Origin: Aquella oligotrophica
GTDB taxonomy: Bacteria; Pseudomonadota; Gammaproteobacteria; Burkholderiales; UBA11063
Reading direction: 5' to 3'
DNA: 64,000 nucleotides
NCBI RefSeq assembly: GCF_002892535.1
Contig: NZ_CP024847.1
Coordinates: 434,001-498,000 of the forward strand
In this document: in pieces, positions 42,135 through 53,216 of the stretch
Position numbering within the stretch: position 1 is the stretch's first letter
Layout of the letters: each line of letters starts with the position of its first letter
Made by a program: the position numbers and the translations under genes
Notes under the pieces: model-generated
The model's input: the letters and a program-made list of their open reading frames with translations, nothing else
Told to the model about the DNA's origin: nothing
Databases searched by the model: none

Positions 42135-43595
42135 ATGAATAAGCCAAAGGGGTTTGGTAAAACATTATTTTCTTATGCGTGTGGTGCATTTGGACATGAT
42201 GTGTTTTATGCTGCTTTATCTTCGTATCTGATTATGTTTATTACTTCACAGTTATTTAATCCGGGACACACCGGAATAAGTGAAGCGACTAGTGAACGCA
42301 TGATTGCGATAGTTACTACCATGCTATTTGTACTACGCTTTGTCGAACTTATCATTGATCCGATGATCGGTGGTGTAGTTGATAATACCAGAACTAAACT
42401 CGGTAAATTTAAACCATGGATATTATTTGGTGGGACTATCGGTTCAGTTTGTATTGTTTTACTTTTTACTGATCTTGGCGGGCTTTCAACTTCCAATCCA
42501 ACTTTTTATATAATTATGTTTATTGTGATTTTTGCTGTCTTGGATATCGTTTATTCATTTAAAGATATTGCCTTTTGGGGGATGATCCCGGCATTAGCAA
42601 CTGACAGTAAAGAACGTGAATCAGTTGGCGTATTTGCGCGGATTGCCTCTACTCTTGGGCAGTCGATTGTTACTTTTTCGATTGTCCCAATTGTACTATT
42701 CTTCTCTAAAAACCACTCGCAATCAGGTAATGTGATTGGCGATAAACAGGGTTGGCTAGTCTTTGCGATTTTGGTGGCGGTTGTTTCGCTAGTTGGTGGG
42801 ATTATCACCGTGATCGGGGCTAAAGAGCAGGAATCCGCTCTTCGTCAATCAACCGAAAAAACTAATATCATGACGGTATTTAAGGCAATCGGACATAACG
42901 ATCAGTTACTCTGGGTTGCGGTATCCTATGGCTTATTTGCTCTTGGTTATGTGATCTGCTCTTCATTTTTACTTTACTATTTCACTTATATTTTTGGCGA
43001 TGCTTCAAGTTTTGCGATAATTGGTACGCTTAATCTGGCAATTGGTTTTATTGCAGTTGCATTATTCCCAGTTCTTAGTCGCGTATTTAAAGGGCGCAAA
43101 AATCTTTTTTGCGTTGGCGTGATTACCATGATAATTGGGCTGATTATTTTTGCTTTAGCAGGTAAACAGCTTTCTATAATCTTAACTGGCTATGTGTTAT
43201 TTTTCTTTCCTTATCCGATATTATTTGTGTGTATCCTTCTGATGTTAACTGATAGCGTGGAATATGGGCAGCTAAAAACTGGTACTCGCTCTGAAGGCGT
43301 TACCTTATGTGTTAGACCATTACTCGATAAACTAGCAGGAGCAATTTCCAATGGTGTGGTTGGCTTTACCGCAATCTGGGTGGCAATGACCAATAATGCG
43401 ACCGCTGAAAGTGTCGCAGCTATGCCGGGGAGTATTCTTAAATTTAAGATAGTCATGTTTGGTATCCCAATAATTCTATTTGTACTTTCAATTATAGTCT
43501 TTATCAAAAAAGTGCAACTAACTGAAGCATTCCATGACAAGGTTCTTGGCGAATTATGTACTAAGCTTGGTGTCAGCAAAGAAGAACTATCTTAA
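42135..43595 (+). CDS. GPH-family sugar:cation symporter (MelB/LacS-like)
   Basis: Major-facilitator-type galactoside-pentose-hexuronide symporter, 486 aa from ATG 42135 with GGGGAA upstream. Starting at 42114 would add seven residues. The N-terminus KTLFSYACGAFGHDVFYAAL is typical, followed by VELIIDPMIGGVVDNTRTKLGKFKPWILFG, the GPH motif with its essential Asp. YGQLKTGTRSEGV is in the last third. The GH36 and GH42 genes nearby suggest alpha/beta-galactosides as substrates. The stop codon starts repeat copy B. Confidence 0.88.
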   Translation: MNKPKGFGKTLFSYACGAFGHDVFYAALSSYLIMFITSQLFNPGHTGISEATSERMIAIVTTMLFVLRFVELIIDPMIGGVVDNTRTKLGKFKPWILFGGTIGSVCIVLLFTDLGGLSTSNPTFYIIMFIVIFAVLDIVYSFKDIAFWGMIPALATDSKERESVGVFARIASTLGQSIVTFSIVPIVLFFSKNHSQSGNVIGDKQGWLVFAILVAVVSLVGGIITVIGAKEQESALRQSTEKTNIMTVFKAIGHNDQLLWVAVSYGLFALGYVICSSFLLYYFTYIFGDASSFAIIGTLNLAIGFIAVALFPVLSRVFKGRKNLFCVGVITMIIGLIIFALAGKQLSIILTGYVLFFFPYPILFVCILLMLTDSVEYGQLKTGTRSEGVTLCVRPLLDKLAGAISNGVVGFTAIWVAMTNNATAESVAAMPGSILKFKIVMFGIPIILFVLSIIVFIKKVQLTEAFHDKVLGELCTKLGVSKEELS

Positions 43596-43698
43596 CTGTT
43601 CACTATATTGTAAATGGTTTCGTCACAAGGCGCCTTATTTACTTTTATGTAAACTGTGTCACCTTGTTTTTCGCTTTTACAATACATTGAAGCAGTTA
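43593..43698 (+). repeat. 106-bp structured intergenic repeat, copy B
   Basis: The ends are TAACTGT and GCAGTTA. The outer stem includes TATTGTAAA / TTTACAATA. The inner stem ACAAGG...CCTTGT encloses a TTTAC-TTTTAT-GTAAA tip. Same length as copy A, same central TATGTAAAC. Inner stem bases differ from copy A in paired fashion (A-T for G-C). It begins exactly at the stop codon of the symporter gene. Confidence 0.7.
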
Positions 43699-43746
43699 AT
43701 CTATACTTAATTAATAGATGAATAATTACAAATAAAGTATTCGATA

Positions 43747-45876
43747 ATGAAGAAGTTAATCAAGCTAACTGGGAATAAGACTGAATTAATCTTACTTGTC
43801 ATTCCTAGCAAATTTCCAGAAATTATTTATTGGGGCAAAAAGCTATCTCTTACTAGTACGGAAGAGGCACAATTTATAGAATATAGCGAATTGCCAGTTC
43901 CCCAAGCCTTTCTTGATGATGAACAGTATTTAACTATCTTTCCTTTGCTCGGGAATGGCGCATTTCAGCTAAATGCGTTCTCAGGTAGTCGTGGACAGCA
44001 ATCTTGGGCGCCACAATTTCGGCAGCTAACTTACCGGGAGGCATCATCAGGAAGTCTAGAAATAGACGCTAGAGATGAAATTGCTGGTCTACAACTGACG
44101 ATCAAGCTTGAACTAAACAACTGGGATATTCTCGAACAGGAAATCACCTTAACGAATATTGTTAATGATAGCTACCAGCTAAATGAATTATTTATCTCAC
44201 TAGCATTACCAGCGAAAGTCAATGAAATGATTCAATTTCACGGGCGCTGGATTCATGAATTTCAACAGCAACGAAGTCTGATTAATCAACCCTGCTATTT
44301 GGTAGAGAATCTCAAAGGGCGGACATCAAATGATAATCCACCACTATTAATTTGTGGTAGTAATGGATTTAGTCATCAAGCTGGCGAAGTATACGCGTTT
44401 CATCTTGGTTGGAGTGGCAATCATGCTTATAAATTAAGCATGGTTAGTGATGGTAGAAAACTAGTTCAGTTTGGTGAGAAATTTCTTCCCGGTGAGATGA
44501 CTTTATCCTCTGGTGCAACTTATACCAGCCCTAAACTTTATGCCACTTATTCGGATGGAGGCTTGAATCAGCTTAGTCATAACTTCCATGCTTTTATTCG
44601 TGAAAGTGGCAGATTTGCCAAGCATAAACGTAGCTATCGCCCAATTCATATCAATACTTGGGAAGCAATGTATTTTGAACATAATCAGGAAATGTTGTTT
44701 AAATTGGTGTACAAAGCTGCCAGCCTTGGTATTGAACGCTTTGTTCTTGATGATGGCTGGTTCAATGGACGCAATCATGAACGAGCTGGGCTTGGTGACT
44801 GGTTTGTTGATAAAAATAAATATCCGAATGGGCTAACTCCACTAATTGAACAGGTTAAAAAATCTGGTATGGAGCTTGGCTTATGGTTTGAACCAGAAAT
44901 GGTCAATCCTGACTCAGAGTTGTTTCGCAAGCATCCTGACTGGGTATTACACTTAGCTGGCTACCAGCAGCCCCTTGGACGCTATCAGTATGTCCTAAAT
45001 CTGGCTCATCCAGAAGCTTATAGTTATATCAAGACTTGTATGGTTGATTTACTTAATCAATATGACATTGCTTATATCAAGTGGGACATGAATCGTGATC
45101 TGGTACAGCCGGGTAATTCTCTTGGCTATTCGGGAGTTCATGATCAGGTTTTGGCTACTTATCGGCTGATGGATGAATTAAATCAGCTTTTTCCAAGGCT
45201 TGAAATCGAAAGTTGTGCTTCCGGCGGTGCGCGGGTTGATTTGGGAATACTTCGCTATACCAATCGAGTCTGGACATCGGATTGTAATGATCCAGTTGAG
45301 CGACAAAGTATTCAGGAAGGATTTAGCTATTTTTTTCCACCAGAATTAATGGGTTCACATTTTGGACCCGAGCAGGCACATACGACTAATCGCTTAAATA
45401 CTCTTGAATATCGGATTTTGACTGCCTTTTTTGCTAATCTTGGCTTTGAACAAAACCTACTCGAATTGACTGCTTATGAATGTACACAATTAAAAACATA
45501 TATCGATTTGTATAAAAAATATCGTAGTCTAATTCATCGTGGTGATTTTATCTGGCTTGATACTCTTGACCCCGGGCAAAAAATCTATGGGGTAATCAGT
45601 GCTGATAAAACTCAGGCACTATTTGCGGTTGCCCAAAATGGCTTTCCAGTTAATCAAGTGTCTAGCAAATTAATGATTCCTTATCTGGATGAAAGCAAAA
45701 ATTATCGTGTGAAACTATTAAATTCGCAAGAAAATACTGGTTATTTAATGAAAAAGTCGGTGCCGCTATGTAATGGAGAATTGTTATTAAGTGGTAAGGT
45801 TATTGCTAATCTTGGGATTCAGCTACCGATTATGCATCCACAAAGCATTTTACTGATTGCTTTTACATCTAATTAA
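43747..45876 (+). CDS. Alpha-galactosidase, GH36
   Basis: Cytoplasmic (no signal peptide) alpha-1,6-galactosidase of raffinose/melibiose type, 709 aa. An N-terminal beta-supersandwich of about 300 residues, then the catalytic barrel with RFVLDDGWFNGRN, LGLWFEPEMVNPDS, the nucleophile in IKWDMNRD (D447), ESCASGGARVD and the acid/base in TSDCNDP (D512). Substrates would enter through the GPH symporter encoded just upstream, beyond repeat B. No regulator gene is seen in the cluster. Confidence 0.94.
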   Translation: MKKLIKLTGNKTELILLVIPSKFPEIIYWGKKLSLTSTEEAQFIEYSELPVPQAFLDDEQYLTIFPLLGNGAFQLNAFSGSRGQQSWAPQFRQLTYREASSGSLEIDARDEIAGLQLTIKLELNNWDILEQEITLTNIVNDSYQLNELFISLALPAKVNEMIQFHGRWIHEFQQQRSLINQPCYLVENLKGRTSNDNPPLLICGSNGFSHQAGEVYAFHLGWSGNHAYKLSMVSDGRKLVQFGEKFLPGEMTLSSGATYTSPKLYATYSDGGLNQLSHNFHAFIRESGRFAKHKRSYRPIHINTWEAMYFEHNQEMLFKLVYKAASLGIERFVLDDGWFNGRNHERAGLGDWFVDKNKYPNGLTPLIEQVKKSGMELGLWFEPEMVNPDSELFRKHPDWVLHLAGYQQPLGRYQYVLNLAHPEAYSYIKTCMVDLLNQYDIAYIKWDMNRDLVQPGNSLGYSGVHDQVLATYRLMDELNQLFPRLEIESCASGGARVDLGILRYTNRVWTSDCNDPVERQSIQEGFSYFFPPELMGSHFGPEQAHTTNRLNTLEYRILTAFFANLGFEQNLLELTAYECTQLKTYIDLYKKYRSLIHRGDFIWLDTLDPGQKIYGVISADKTQALFAVAQNGFPVNQVSSKLMIPYLDESKNYRVKLLNSQENTGYLMKKSVPLCNGELLLSGKVIANLGIQLPIMHPQSILLIAFTSN

Positions 45877-45972
45877 TAAATGATTATTTTAAAAACCTTA
45901 TAGCATTTCTAGTCAAAGAAAAATTAGTTGTTTATATAACGAGAAATCATTTTTAGGTGAGAAAGACATAAA

Positions 45973-47451
45973 ATGGAGATTTTTTCGATAATTGAGGCTA
46001 TGAGTCCAATTATTGTTTGCGCAATTGCAATAATTTTTTTCAAGAAAAGTACAATTTTTGCTGCACTTGTAGGATTGTTTTTAGCAATTTTAGAAGCTAC
46101 TTTTAGTAAGAAATTTAATATTAATTCAAACAATTCAATAATATCAATTATTTCATCTAGTTGTATACTAACTTTTAGTGCTGTTATAGTAATAGTACCT
46201 GGCTTATATTTAAATGCTATTTTAAAAGGACAAGGAAAACTAATTGATTTGGTTAACTGGATATCTGAATTTAAGATAGATAAGGAGAAACTTGCCTTAA
46301 TTTTACTACTTGGTATTTTGCCAGCATTAGAATCATTAACTGGATTTGGGGTATCATTATTTTTAGGTATCCCGATATTTTTTAAACTATTTGAAGAAGA
46401 AAAGGCATATAAGCTATCCATGTTAGGAATGATGATCTTACCTTGGGGAACGCTCGGATTGGCAACTGTAGTTGGTGCAGGATTAAGTGGCTATTCGATT
46501 AAAGAGCTTGGAAACGCTACATCAGAGATGAGTTTTTTAATTTTTCCTATTATTTCATTAATCAGTCTGAAAATCATGAATAAACTTAGCCTTTGGTATA
46601 TTGGTATTATTTTTGGTATGTTATTTTCAATACTATTACATGTTTTTAACTATTATGGTTATGTTGAAGTTAGTGCTATTTTGGCCGGGTTATTAACCGC
46701 AATAATAGGGTTTTTAGTTTTAAAAAATAGAAAAATGGAAGGTGATGGTTTAGGAAATTCTAACCTTTTTATGAGACTGAAATTGATTTCTCCATATCTT
46801 TCTATCTTGTTAATTATCCTAATAACAAGAAGTATCAACTCGGTACATATATTTTTAAATAAACTATTTGTAATAAAAAGTGGCTCAGTATCTTTAAGCA
46901 TATTTAATAGTCCAGGAATAGTTCTACTTCTTGTTAGCATGATCTGCTACTTTGTAAATCCTATTAAAATTGAACATAAACCCTTATGGAAACGCGTTCG
47001 TATTGCTTGTTTAAGTTTATTTTGTTTTATTCTTTTGGCGCAAACAATGAATCAAGTAGGGATGGTTACAACACTGGCTAAAGCAATACAAAACATTGGT
47101 GGAGCTTCGTCAGTAATTATATTATCTCCATTATTGGGCGTTATGAGTGGATTTATAACTGGATCCAATTTAGGTGGAAATGCGTTAGTTATGACTGTAC
47201 AACAGCATATAGGGGAAAGCTTACATCATGGATTATTATTTTCGGCATTACAAAATAGTGCTGCTGGGCATGCTGCCTTTACTTCTTTACCTATTATTGT
47301 ATTAATTATAACAATAGCAAAAGATGTCAATATGAATAGTAGTACCTGGGATATCAAAGAAAATCATTTACTGAAATTTGGTTTATCTGTTTTATTAATT
47401 AACTACATAGTCTTGGTTTTATCATTAATTTTTTTATATAGTCTTAAATAA
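45973..47451 (+). CDS. Lactate permease (LctP)-family transporter
   Basis: A 492-aa protein with about 12-14 hydrophobic helices. Family marks: GILPALESLTGFGVSLFLGI near the first third, WGTLGLATVVGAGLSG, and LLGVMSGFITGSNLGGNALV with QNSAAGHAAF near the end, as in L-lactate/glycolate permeases. Base composition is clearly more AT-rich than the flanking glycosidase genes and codon use differs, so it may be a later insertion into the galactoside cluster. Substrate uncertain: lactate or another short hydroxy acid. Confidence 0.78.
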   Translation: MEIFSIIEAMSPIIVCAIAIIFFKKSTIFAALVGLFLAILEATFSKKFNINSNNSIISIISSSCILTFSAVIVIVPGLYLNAILKGQGKLIDLVNWISEFKIDKEKLALILLLGILPALESLTGFGVSLFLGIPIFFKLFEEEKAYKLSMLGMMILPWGTLGLATVVGAGLSGYSIKELGNATSEMSFLIFPIISLISLKIMNKLSLWYIGIIFGMLFSILLHVFNYYGYVEVSAILAGLLTAIIGFLVLKNRKMEGDGLGNSNLFMRLKLISPYLSILLIILITRSINSVHIFLNKLFVIKSGSVSLSIFNSPGIVLLLVSMICYFVNPIKIEHKPLWKRVRIACLSLFCFILLAQTMNQVGMVTTLAKAIQNIGGASSVIILSPLLGVMSGFITGSNLGGNALVMTVQQHIGESLHHGLLFSALQNSAAGHAAFTSLPIIVLIITIAKDVNMNSSTWDIKENHLLKFGLSVLLINYIVLVLSLIFLYSLK

Positions 47452-47503
47452 GATTTAAGGTTAAAAGATTGTAAATAAATTTTTTCTATACATAAGGTGT
47501 AAG

Positions 47504-49438
47504 ATGTATTTAGGTGTAGATTACTATCCCGAGCAATGGGATGCAGAATTTTTGGAACAAGACTTGGCGCGGATGGTGAGTGCTGGGATTAATTGCATTC
47601 GGATTGCCGAATTTGCTTGGCATTTGATGGAGCCAAAGGAAGGGCAATTTAACTTTGATTATTTCGCCCACGTACTCGATCGAGCCGAACACTATGGTTT
47701 AAAAGTGATGCTCGGAACACCAACGGCAACCTTGCCAGCATGGCTTGCCAAAAAATACCCTGAAGTGCTGTCGGTCGATGAGGTTGGCATTAAGCGCCAT
47801 TTCGGTGGACGGCGACAGGCATGTCTTAACTCCCCAGTTTATCGTGAAAAAAGTGCGCTGATTTCGACTAAAATGGCAGAAGCATATGCGAATCATCCGG
47901 CGGTAATTGCGTGGCAAATTGATAATGAGCTTGGGCACGAAACTAGCGACTGGTGCTACTGTAATCATTGTGAGCGTGAATTTCAGAATTATCTGCAAGC
48001 TCAGTTTGAGTCAGTCGAAGAGCTTAATTATCGTTTGGGTACGGTTTTCTGGTCGCAAAGTTATAATGATTTTAATGAGATAGAACTACCGCGCCCAACG
48101 ATTCCCGCCAAAAATCCGGGCTTAATGCTTTATTTTTATCGTTTCCGGGCAGAAACCATTACCCGTTTTACTCGTGAACAGGCTACCATACTACGTAAGA
48201 TAATCCCGCAAAGTCAGCAAATTACGCATAATTATCCGGGGGATTATTATAATAAGGCACAGAACTTTACCGATATTTCCGAGTGTCTAGATGTAGTAGC
48301 TCTTAATAACTATCCGGTTTGGGGTGGACTAGAGCAGCCAGTCGAATATGGTAAGATAGCTATGAAGCTAGATCAGACACGTGGCTTTTTACCGGGCAAG
48401 AATTTTTGGATAACCGAACAACTAATCGGCGCACAGGCGCATACGATTATGGGTTATTTACCGCGTCCGGGGCAGGCAAGATTATGGTCGTGGCAGGCAA
48501 TGCTACATGGCTGCAATAATCTAATTTATTTCCGTTGGCGTACTGCAACTAAAGGTGCAGAGCAGTTTTGCTATGGGGTACTAGATCATGATAATCAGGA
48601 TGGTCCACGTTATCACGAAATGCAGCAGGTTTTTAATGAAGCACGCCGATATGCAAGTGAACTTAATCAACCAATCAAAGCCGAAGTAGCACTAATCTAT
48701 AATCCGGATAATATCTTTGCTTGGAAAATCCAGCCACAGTCAGTTTCAATGGATATTCATCATGAGCATTTCCGCCTCTATCAGGGATTTATCCGGCATA
48801 ATGTGGCGATTGATGTAATTGATATTCGCCAAGCAATCGATACTTATAAAGTGGTATTATTGCCTGCACCGCTGTTACTAACTAAAGAGCAAATCACTAA
48901 GCTAGTCGATTTTATCCAAAACGGTGGAATTGTAATTAGTTCATTCCGTGCCGCAATTAAAGATCAGGATAATTCGGTTTATTTTAATCAAGATAATCCT
49001 TGGCTTAAAGTTGCCGGGCTAAAAGCCTATTATATCGAATCGCTTGGGAATAATAGCCAAGTTACAATTCGTAATCCATCCGGAGTAGAATATCAAGCTG
49101 GTGTATGGCGCGATATGCTTGAAGTTACCACTGGAAGCGATGCTCAAACCATCTATAACTATAGCGATGAATTTTCTAGCTATGCTGCCGTAACCGAAAC
49201 CGTTATTGGGGCGGGTAAATTAATCCATATCGCGACAGGTATTAATGATAAAGAATTTTGGCTTAATCTGGCATCGCAGGTACTTAGTTTACAAAGTATC
49301 CCGGCAAGGCTAACTCCAGATGGAGTTGAGATTATCCGGCGTGGCAATACCGATTTTATCCTTAATCACAATAATCATGCTATCAGGTATAATGATTTAG
49401 AGCTAGAGCCATATGCGGTGCTAATTGAGGGAAAATAG
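47504..49438 (+). CDS. Beta-galactosidase, GH42
   Basis: A 644-aa cytoplasmic enzyme. MYLGVDYYPEQWDAEF opens the family A domain. Acid/base in WQIDNELGHE (E142), nucleophile in FWITEQLIGAQ (E305), and zinc-site-type cysteines in CYCNHCE. Domain B (trimerisation, about 395-590) and a small C-terminal domain complete it. It would hydrolyse beta-galactosides imported by the GPH transporter. The start is ATG after AAGGTGT. Confidence 0.94.
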   Translation: MYLGVDYYPEQWDAEFLEQDLARMVSAGINCIRIAEFAWHLMEPKEGQFNFDYFAHVLDRAEHYGLKVMLGTPTATLPAWLAKKYPEVLSVDEVGIKRHFGGRRQACLNSPVYREKSALISTKMAEAYANHPAVIAWQIDNELGHETSDWCYCNHCEREFQNYLQAQFESVEELNYRLGTVFWSQSYNDFNEIELPRPTIPAKNPGLMLYFYRFRAETITRFTREQATILRKIIPQSQQITHNYPGDYYNKAQNFTDISECLDVVALNNYPVWGGLEQPVEYGKIAMKLDQTRGFLPGKNFWITEQLIGAQAHTIMGYLPRPGQARLWSWQAMLHGCNNLIYFRWRTATKGAEQFCYGVLDHDNQDGPRYHEMQQVFNEARRYASELNQPIKAEVALIYNPDNIFAWKIQPQSVSMDIHHEHFRLYQGFIRHNVAIDVIDIRQAIDTYKVVLLPAPLLLTKEQITKLVDFIQNGGIVISSFRAAIKDQDNSVYFNQDNPWLKVAGLKAYYIESLGNNSQVTIRNPSGVEYQAGVWRDMLEVTTGSDAQTIYNYSDEFSSYAAVTETVIGAGKLIHIATGINDKEFWLNLASQVLSLQSIPARLTPDGVEIIRRGNTDFILNHNNHAIRYNDLELEPYAVLIEGK

Positions 49439-49484
49439 TATATAATTGGTATATCCCCAGCTAAACATTTTGCGAGGAGAAATA

Positions 49485-50522
49485 ATGTTAGCAGAACTAA
49501 AACAGAAATATTTTGAAACTAGACATCAAGCAACGATTGTTCTTGGTGTGCAGTCAGGGATTATTGTTTCATTGTTTGGGCTGATCCATTCAGTTCTTAA
49601 ACTACAAAATCTTAATGTCTTAATGGCATTGATTGGCGCTCTTGTAATTGGACTACTTCAGACTATTGCGCTACGTGGTTCATTGAATCGTAGGTTACGT
49701 TATACTTTTGCTTCCTCCATCATCGTTGGCTTTGCCTTTTTTATGGGGAGTTATCTTGGGCATTCGTACTGGTTAACTACGCTTGGTTTACTAATTCTAA
49801 TCCCCTTGGTAGCTTTTAGTGCTAGTGCTGATCATATGCTATCCAGCATTTTTTTGTTTAGCGCTGATTTATTTATCGTTGGTAGTGGGATGCCGGATAA
49901 ATTGCCCGGGGCGATTTGGTATGGTGTTTTCTTTACTTTAGGAGGCTTACTGACTTGGCTTGCAGCTTATTTATGGTATAGAAAATTCCCAATCAAAGAT
50001 GATGTTGAAACTAAAGCCCGTCCACTTAGTTTGGCGCGGCTATTTCCGGATTATCGAAAACATTTACGTTTTGTGGTATTACTTACCCTTGCCGTTGTGA
50101 TTGGTAATACTATTTCTTATTTGTTTAGTTTGCCGCAAGGGTATTGGGTGCCAATGACAGCAATGCTGTTATTAAAGTCAGATTTGGATGTTTCCAAGAA
50201 AAAAATTAGTCATCGACTTACTGGGACTTTACTTGGTAGCGTTTTGGCATTTATCGTAATTATGCTAATTTCATCAAAAATTGTGCTTTCGTTACTGATG
50301 CTGCCATTGATGTTTTTGATGGTAATTGCATTAGCTCGTCATTATGGTGCTTATACATTTTTTCTGACAATTGCCGTTACGGTGATGATGAATCTTATTG
50401 AACCAGATGGCTACCTGATAACAGAACATCGTATCGTTGATACTGTACTTGGGGTGATTGCGGTTGTTGCGGTAATCTGGTTTTTGAAGCCAAGAATTAA
50501 TAATTCTGAATTATTAAAATAA
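49485..50522 (+). CDS. FUSC-type aromatic-acid exporter-like membrane protein
   Basis: A 345-aa integral membrane protein. The ATG at 49485 has GAGGAG just upstream. A longer frame from 49446 lacks support. Two sets of about five or six hydrophobic helices are separated by a cytoplasmic stretch (residues about 170-200). The second set has LPQGYWVPMTAMLLLKSD and ISHRLTGTLLGSVLAF, typical of the FUSC/YccS/AaeB superfamily. It is shorter than AaeB and has no membrane-fusion partner gene beside it. Export role inferred only from family. Confidence 0.75.
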   Translation: MLAELKQKYFETRHQATIVLGVQSGIIVSLFGLIHSVLKLQNLNVLMALIGALVIGLLQTIALRGSLNRRLRYTFASSIIVGFAFFMGSYLGHSYWLTTLGLLILIPLVAFSASADHMLSSIFLFSADLFIVGSGMPDKLPGAIWYGVFFTLGGLLTWLAAYLWYRKFPIKDDVETKARPLSLARLFPDYRKHLRFVVLLTLAVVIGNTISYLFSLPQGYWVPMTAMLLLKSDLDVSKKKISHRLTGTLLGSVLAFIVIMLISSKIVLSLLMLPLMFLMVIALARHYGAYTFFLTIAVTVMMNLIEPDGYLITEHRIVDTVLGVIAVVAVIWFLKPRINNSELLK

Positions 50523-50630
50523 GCCTAAATTTGTGCCTTATGCTTGAGTCTGTTGCACGTTCCGAGGATGTGATAAAATACTGGCTGTTTTAAGTTTTTA
50601 GATAACGGATTTTAGAATTAAAGGTATCCG

Positions 50631-53216
50631 ATGAGTAATGATCAGTCGCCATTGATTAATTCATTTGCACGAGAAGTTGTAAATATCAACATTGAAGAGG
50701 AAATGAAACAGTCCTATATTGAATACGCGATGAGCGTAATTGTTGGACGTGCGCTTCCTGATGTTCGTGATGGCTTAAAGCCGGTTCATCGCCGAGTATT
50801 ATATGCCATGCATGAGCTTTCCAATGACTGGAATAAACCATACAAAAAATCCGCGCGTATTGTCGGGGATGTGATCGGTAAATACCATCCACATGGTGAT
50901 ACTGCTGTTTATGATACGATAGTCCGGATGGCACAACCATTCTCATTGCGTTACATGCTTGTTGATGGACAGGGTAACTTTGGTTCGGTTGATGGTGATT
51001 CTCCGGCAGCTATGCGTTATACCGAAATCCGGATGTCAAAAATTGCCCATGAGATGCTGGCTGATATTGATAAAGAAACCGTAAATTTTGGTCCAAACTA
51101 CGATGGTTCTGAATCTGAACCCCAGGTAATGCCGACGCGGATTCCAAATCTGTTAATCAATGGAACTACTGGTATTGCGGTGGGTATGGCAACAAATATT
51201 CCGCCACATAATCTTACCGAAATTATCGATGGTGCACTCGCGCTTCTTGATAATCCTGAAATGACTATTGATGAATTGATAGAGATTATTCCGGCACCAG
51301 ATTTTCCAACCGCGGGGATTATTTTTGGGATCAAGGATATTCATCAAGGCTATAAAACTGGACGTGGTCGTGTAATCATGCGTGCCCGTACTCATTTTGA
51401 AGACATTGCCAAAGATCGTCAAGCGATTATTATTGATGAATTGCCATATCAGGTGAATAAAGCCAAGCTGTGTGAACGGATTGGTGAATTGGTTAAAGAA
51501 AAGATCGTTGAAGGTATCAGCGAGATTCGTGATGAATCGGATAAATCCGGGATGCGCGTGGTAATTGAGTTACGCCGTGGTGAAAATGCCAATGTAATGC
51601 TAAATAATCTCTATAAACTTACTCAGATGCAGGATAGTTTTGGGATTAATATGGTAGCACTGGTTAATGGTCAGCCGCGCTTACTTAACCTTAAATCAAT
51701 TCTTGAAGAGTTTATTTATCATCGCCGTGAAGTAGTAACACGGCGGACTTTATTTGAATTAAGAAAAGCCAAAGATCGCGGACATATTCTCGAAGGTTTG
51801 GCAGTTGCCTTAGCAAATGTTGATCCGATGATAGAAATTATTAAAACTTCGCAAACTCCAGTCGAAGCTAAAGGGCGTTTGATGGAACGTAGCTGGGAAT
51901 CTTCGCTGGTTGTCACTATGATGTCGCGAGTTGATTCTGAATACGTGCGTCCGGATGGTGTTGATAAGCGCTTTGGTTTGATTAATGGTGCATATTATCT
52001 ATCTGAAATTCAGGCGCAGGCAATCCTAGAACTACGTTTGCAACGTTTAACCGGGCTTGAGCAAGAAAAAATCACTCAGGAATACCATGAAATCATGGAT
52101 CTGATTGTTGATTTAATTGATATTTTGAATAAACCAGAGCGGGTTAACCAGATTATCGCAACTGAAATGACTAATATCAAGGAACAGTTTGGTGACAAAC
52201 GCCGTTCTGAGATTGAGTTTGATTCAGCTGATATTGATATGGAAGATTTGATTAAGCCACGAGATATGGTTGTAACTTTATCTAAAGAGGGTTATGTTAA
52301 AACTCAGTCATTAGATGAGTATCGTACCCAGAAACGTGGTGGACGTGGTAAAACTGCCGCGGCAACCCGTGAAGATGATTATATCCAGAGCCTATTTATT
52401 GCCCATACACATGACTACGTGCTATGCTTCTCAACGCTTGGGCGGATGTACTGGCTTAAAGTTTATAACCTACCTGAAGGTAGCCGTACTACGCGTGGTA
52501 AACCAATTATTAATCTTCTGCCGTTACAAATGGATGAGAAAATTACCAATATTCTGCCAGTGAAAGACTTTAGTGAAGATAAATTTGTCTTTATGGTAAC
52601 TGAGCAGGGTGTAGTGAAAAAAGTTAATCTGAGTGAATTCTCACGTCCAAGCAGCCGTGGTATTATTGCAATTGGTCTTGATGATGGCGATCATGTTGCC
52701 GGGGTTGAATTAACTGATGGTAAACGAGAAATCATGATCTTCTCGGATGGTGGCAAGGCGGTTCGCTTTAATGAAGAAGAAGTTAGGGCTATGGGGCGTC
52801 AGGCGCGTGGTGTTCGTGGGATCAAGTTAGGTGATGATTGTCGTGTGGTTGCTTTATTAACTACTGATGATGTTAATGACAATGTATTAACGGCAACTGA
52901 AAATGGTTATGGTAAACGAACTACCGTTGCTGAATATCGGCTTGCTTCACGTGGTACACAGGGTGTTAAAGCAATTGGTGAATCTGCACGCAATGGTAAA
53001 CTGGTTGCAGCCAAACTAGTTGCTGATGAAGATGAAATTATGTTGATTACAACTGGTGGTGTCCTGATTCGTACTAAAGTGGATAGCATCCGTGAGACAG
53101 GGCGTTCAGCTCAAGGAGTTAAATTGATTGATCTATCTGATGGTGAAAAATTGGTTGATCTAGAGAAAGTAATTGAAACTGAAGTTATCGATAACGACTT
53201 AGCTGAGACTGAATAA
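50631..53216 (+). CDS. gyrA: DNA gyrase subunit A
   Basis: Type II topoisomerase breakage-reunion subunit of 861 aa. [17 protein letters not shown], then [10 protein letters not shown] (quinolone region; the residue matching E. coli Ser83 is Thr91, Asp87 matches D95). The catalytic tyrosine is in [10 protein letters not shown] (Y130). The C-terminal beta-pinwheel starts with the GyrA box QKRGGRG. Thr at the first quinolone position occurs naturally in some bacteria and is not proof of resistance. A terminator follows directly. Confidence 0.98.
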   Translation: MSNDQSPLINSFAREVVNINIEEEMKQSYIEYAMSVIVGRALPDVRDGLKPVHRRVLYAMHELSNDWNKPYKKSARIVGDVIGKYHPHGDTAVYDTIVRMAQPFSLRYMLVDGQGNFGSVDGDSPAAMRYTEIRMSKIAHEMLADIDKETVNFGPNYDGSESEPQVMPTRIPNLLINGTTGIAVGMATNIPPHNLTEIIDGALALLDNPEMTIDELIEIIPAPDFPTAGIIFGIKDIHQGYKTGRGRVIMRARTHFEDIAKDRQAIIIDELPYQVNKAKLCERIGELVKEKIVEGISEIRDESDKSGMRVVIELRRGENANVMLNNLYKLTQMQDSFGINMVALVNGQPRLLNLKSILEEFIYHRREVVTRRTLFELRKAKDRGHILEGLAVALANVDPMIEIIKTSQTPVEAKGRLMERSWESSLVVTMMSRVDSEYVRPDGVDKRFGLINGAYYLSEIQAQAILELRLQRLTGLEQEKITQEYHEIMDLIVDLIDILNKPERVNQIIATEMTNIKEQFGDKRRSEIEFDSADIDMEDLIKPRDMVVTLSKEGYVKTQSLDEYRTQKRGGRGKTAAATREDDYIQSLFIAHTHDYVLCFSTLGRMYWLKVYNLPEGSRTTRGKPIINLLPLQMDEKITNILPVKDFSEDKFVFMVTEQGVVKKVNLSEFSRPSSRGIIAIGLDDGDHVAGVELTDGKREIMIFSDGGKAVRFNEEEVRAMGRQARGVRGIKLGDDCRVVALLTTDDVNDNVLTATENGYGKRTTVAEYRLASRGTQGVKAIGESARNGKLVAAKLVADEDEIMLITTGGVLIRTKVDSIRETGRSAQGVKLIDLSDGEKLVDLEKVIETEVIDNDLAETE

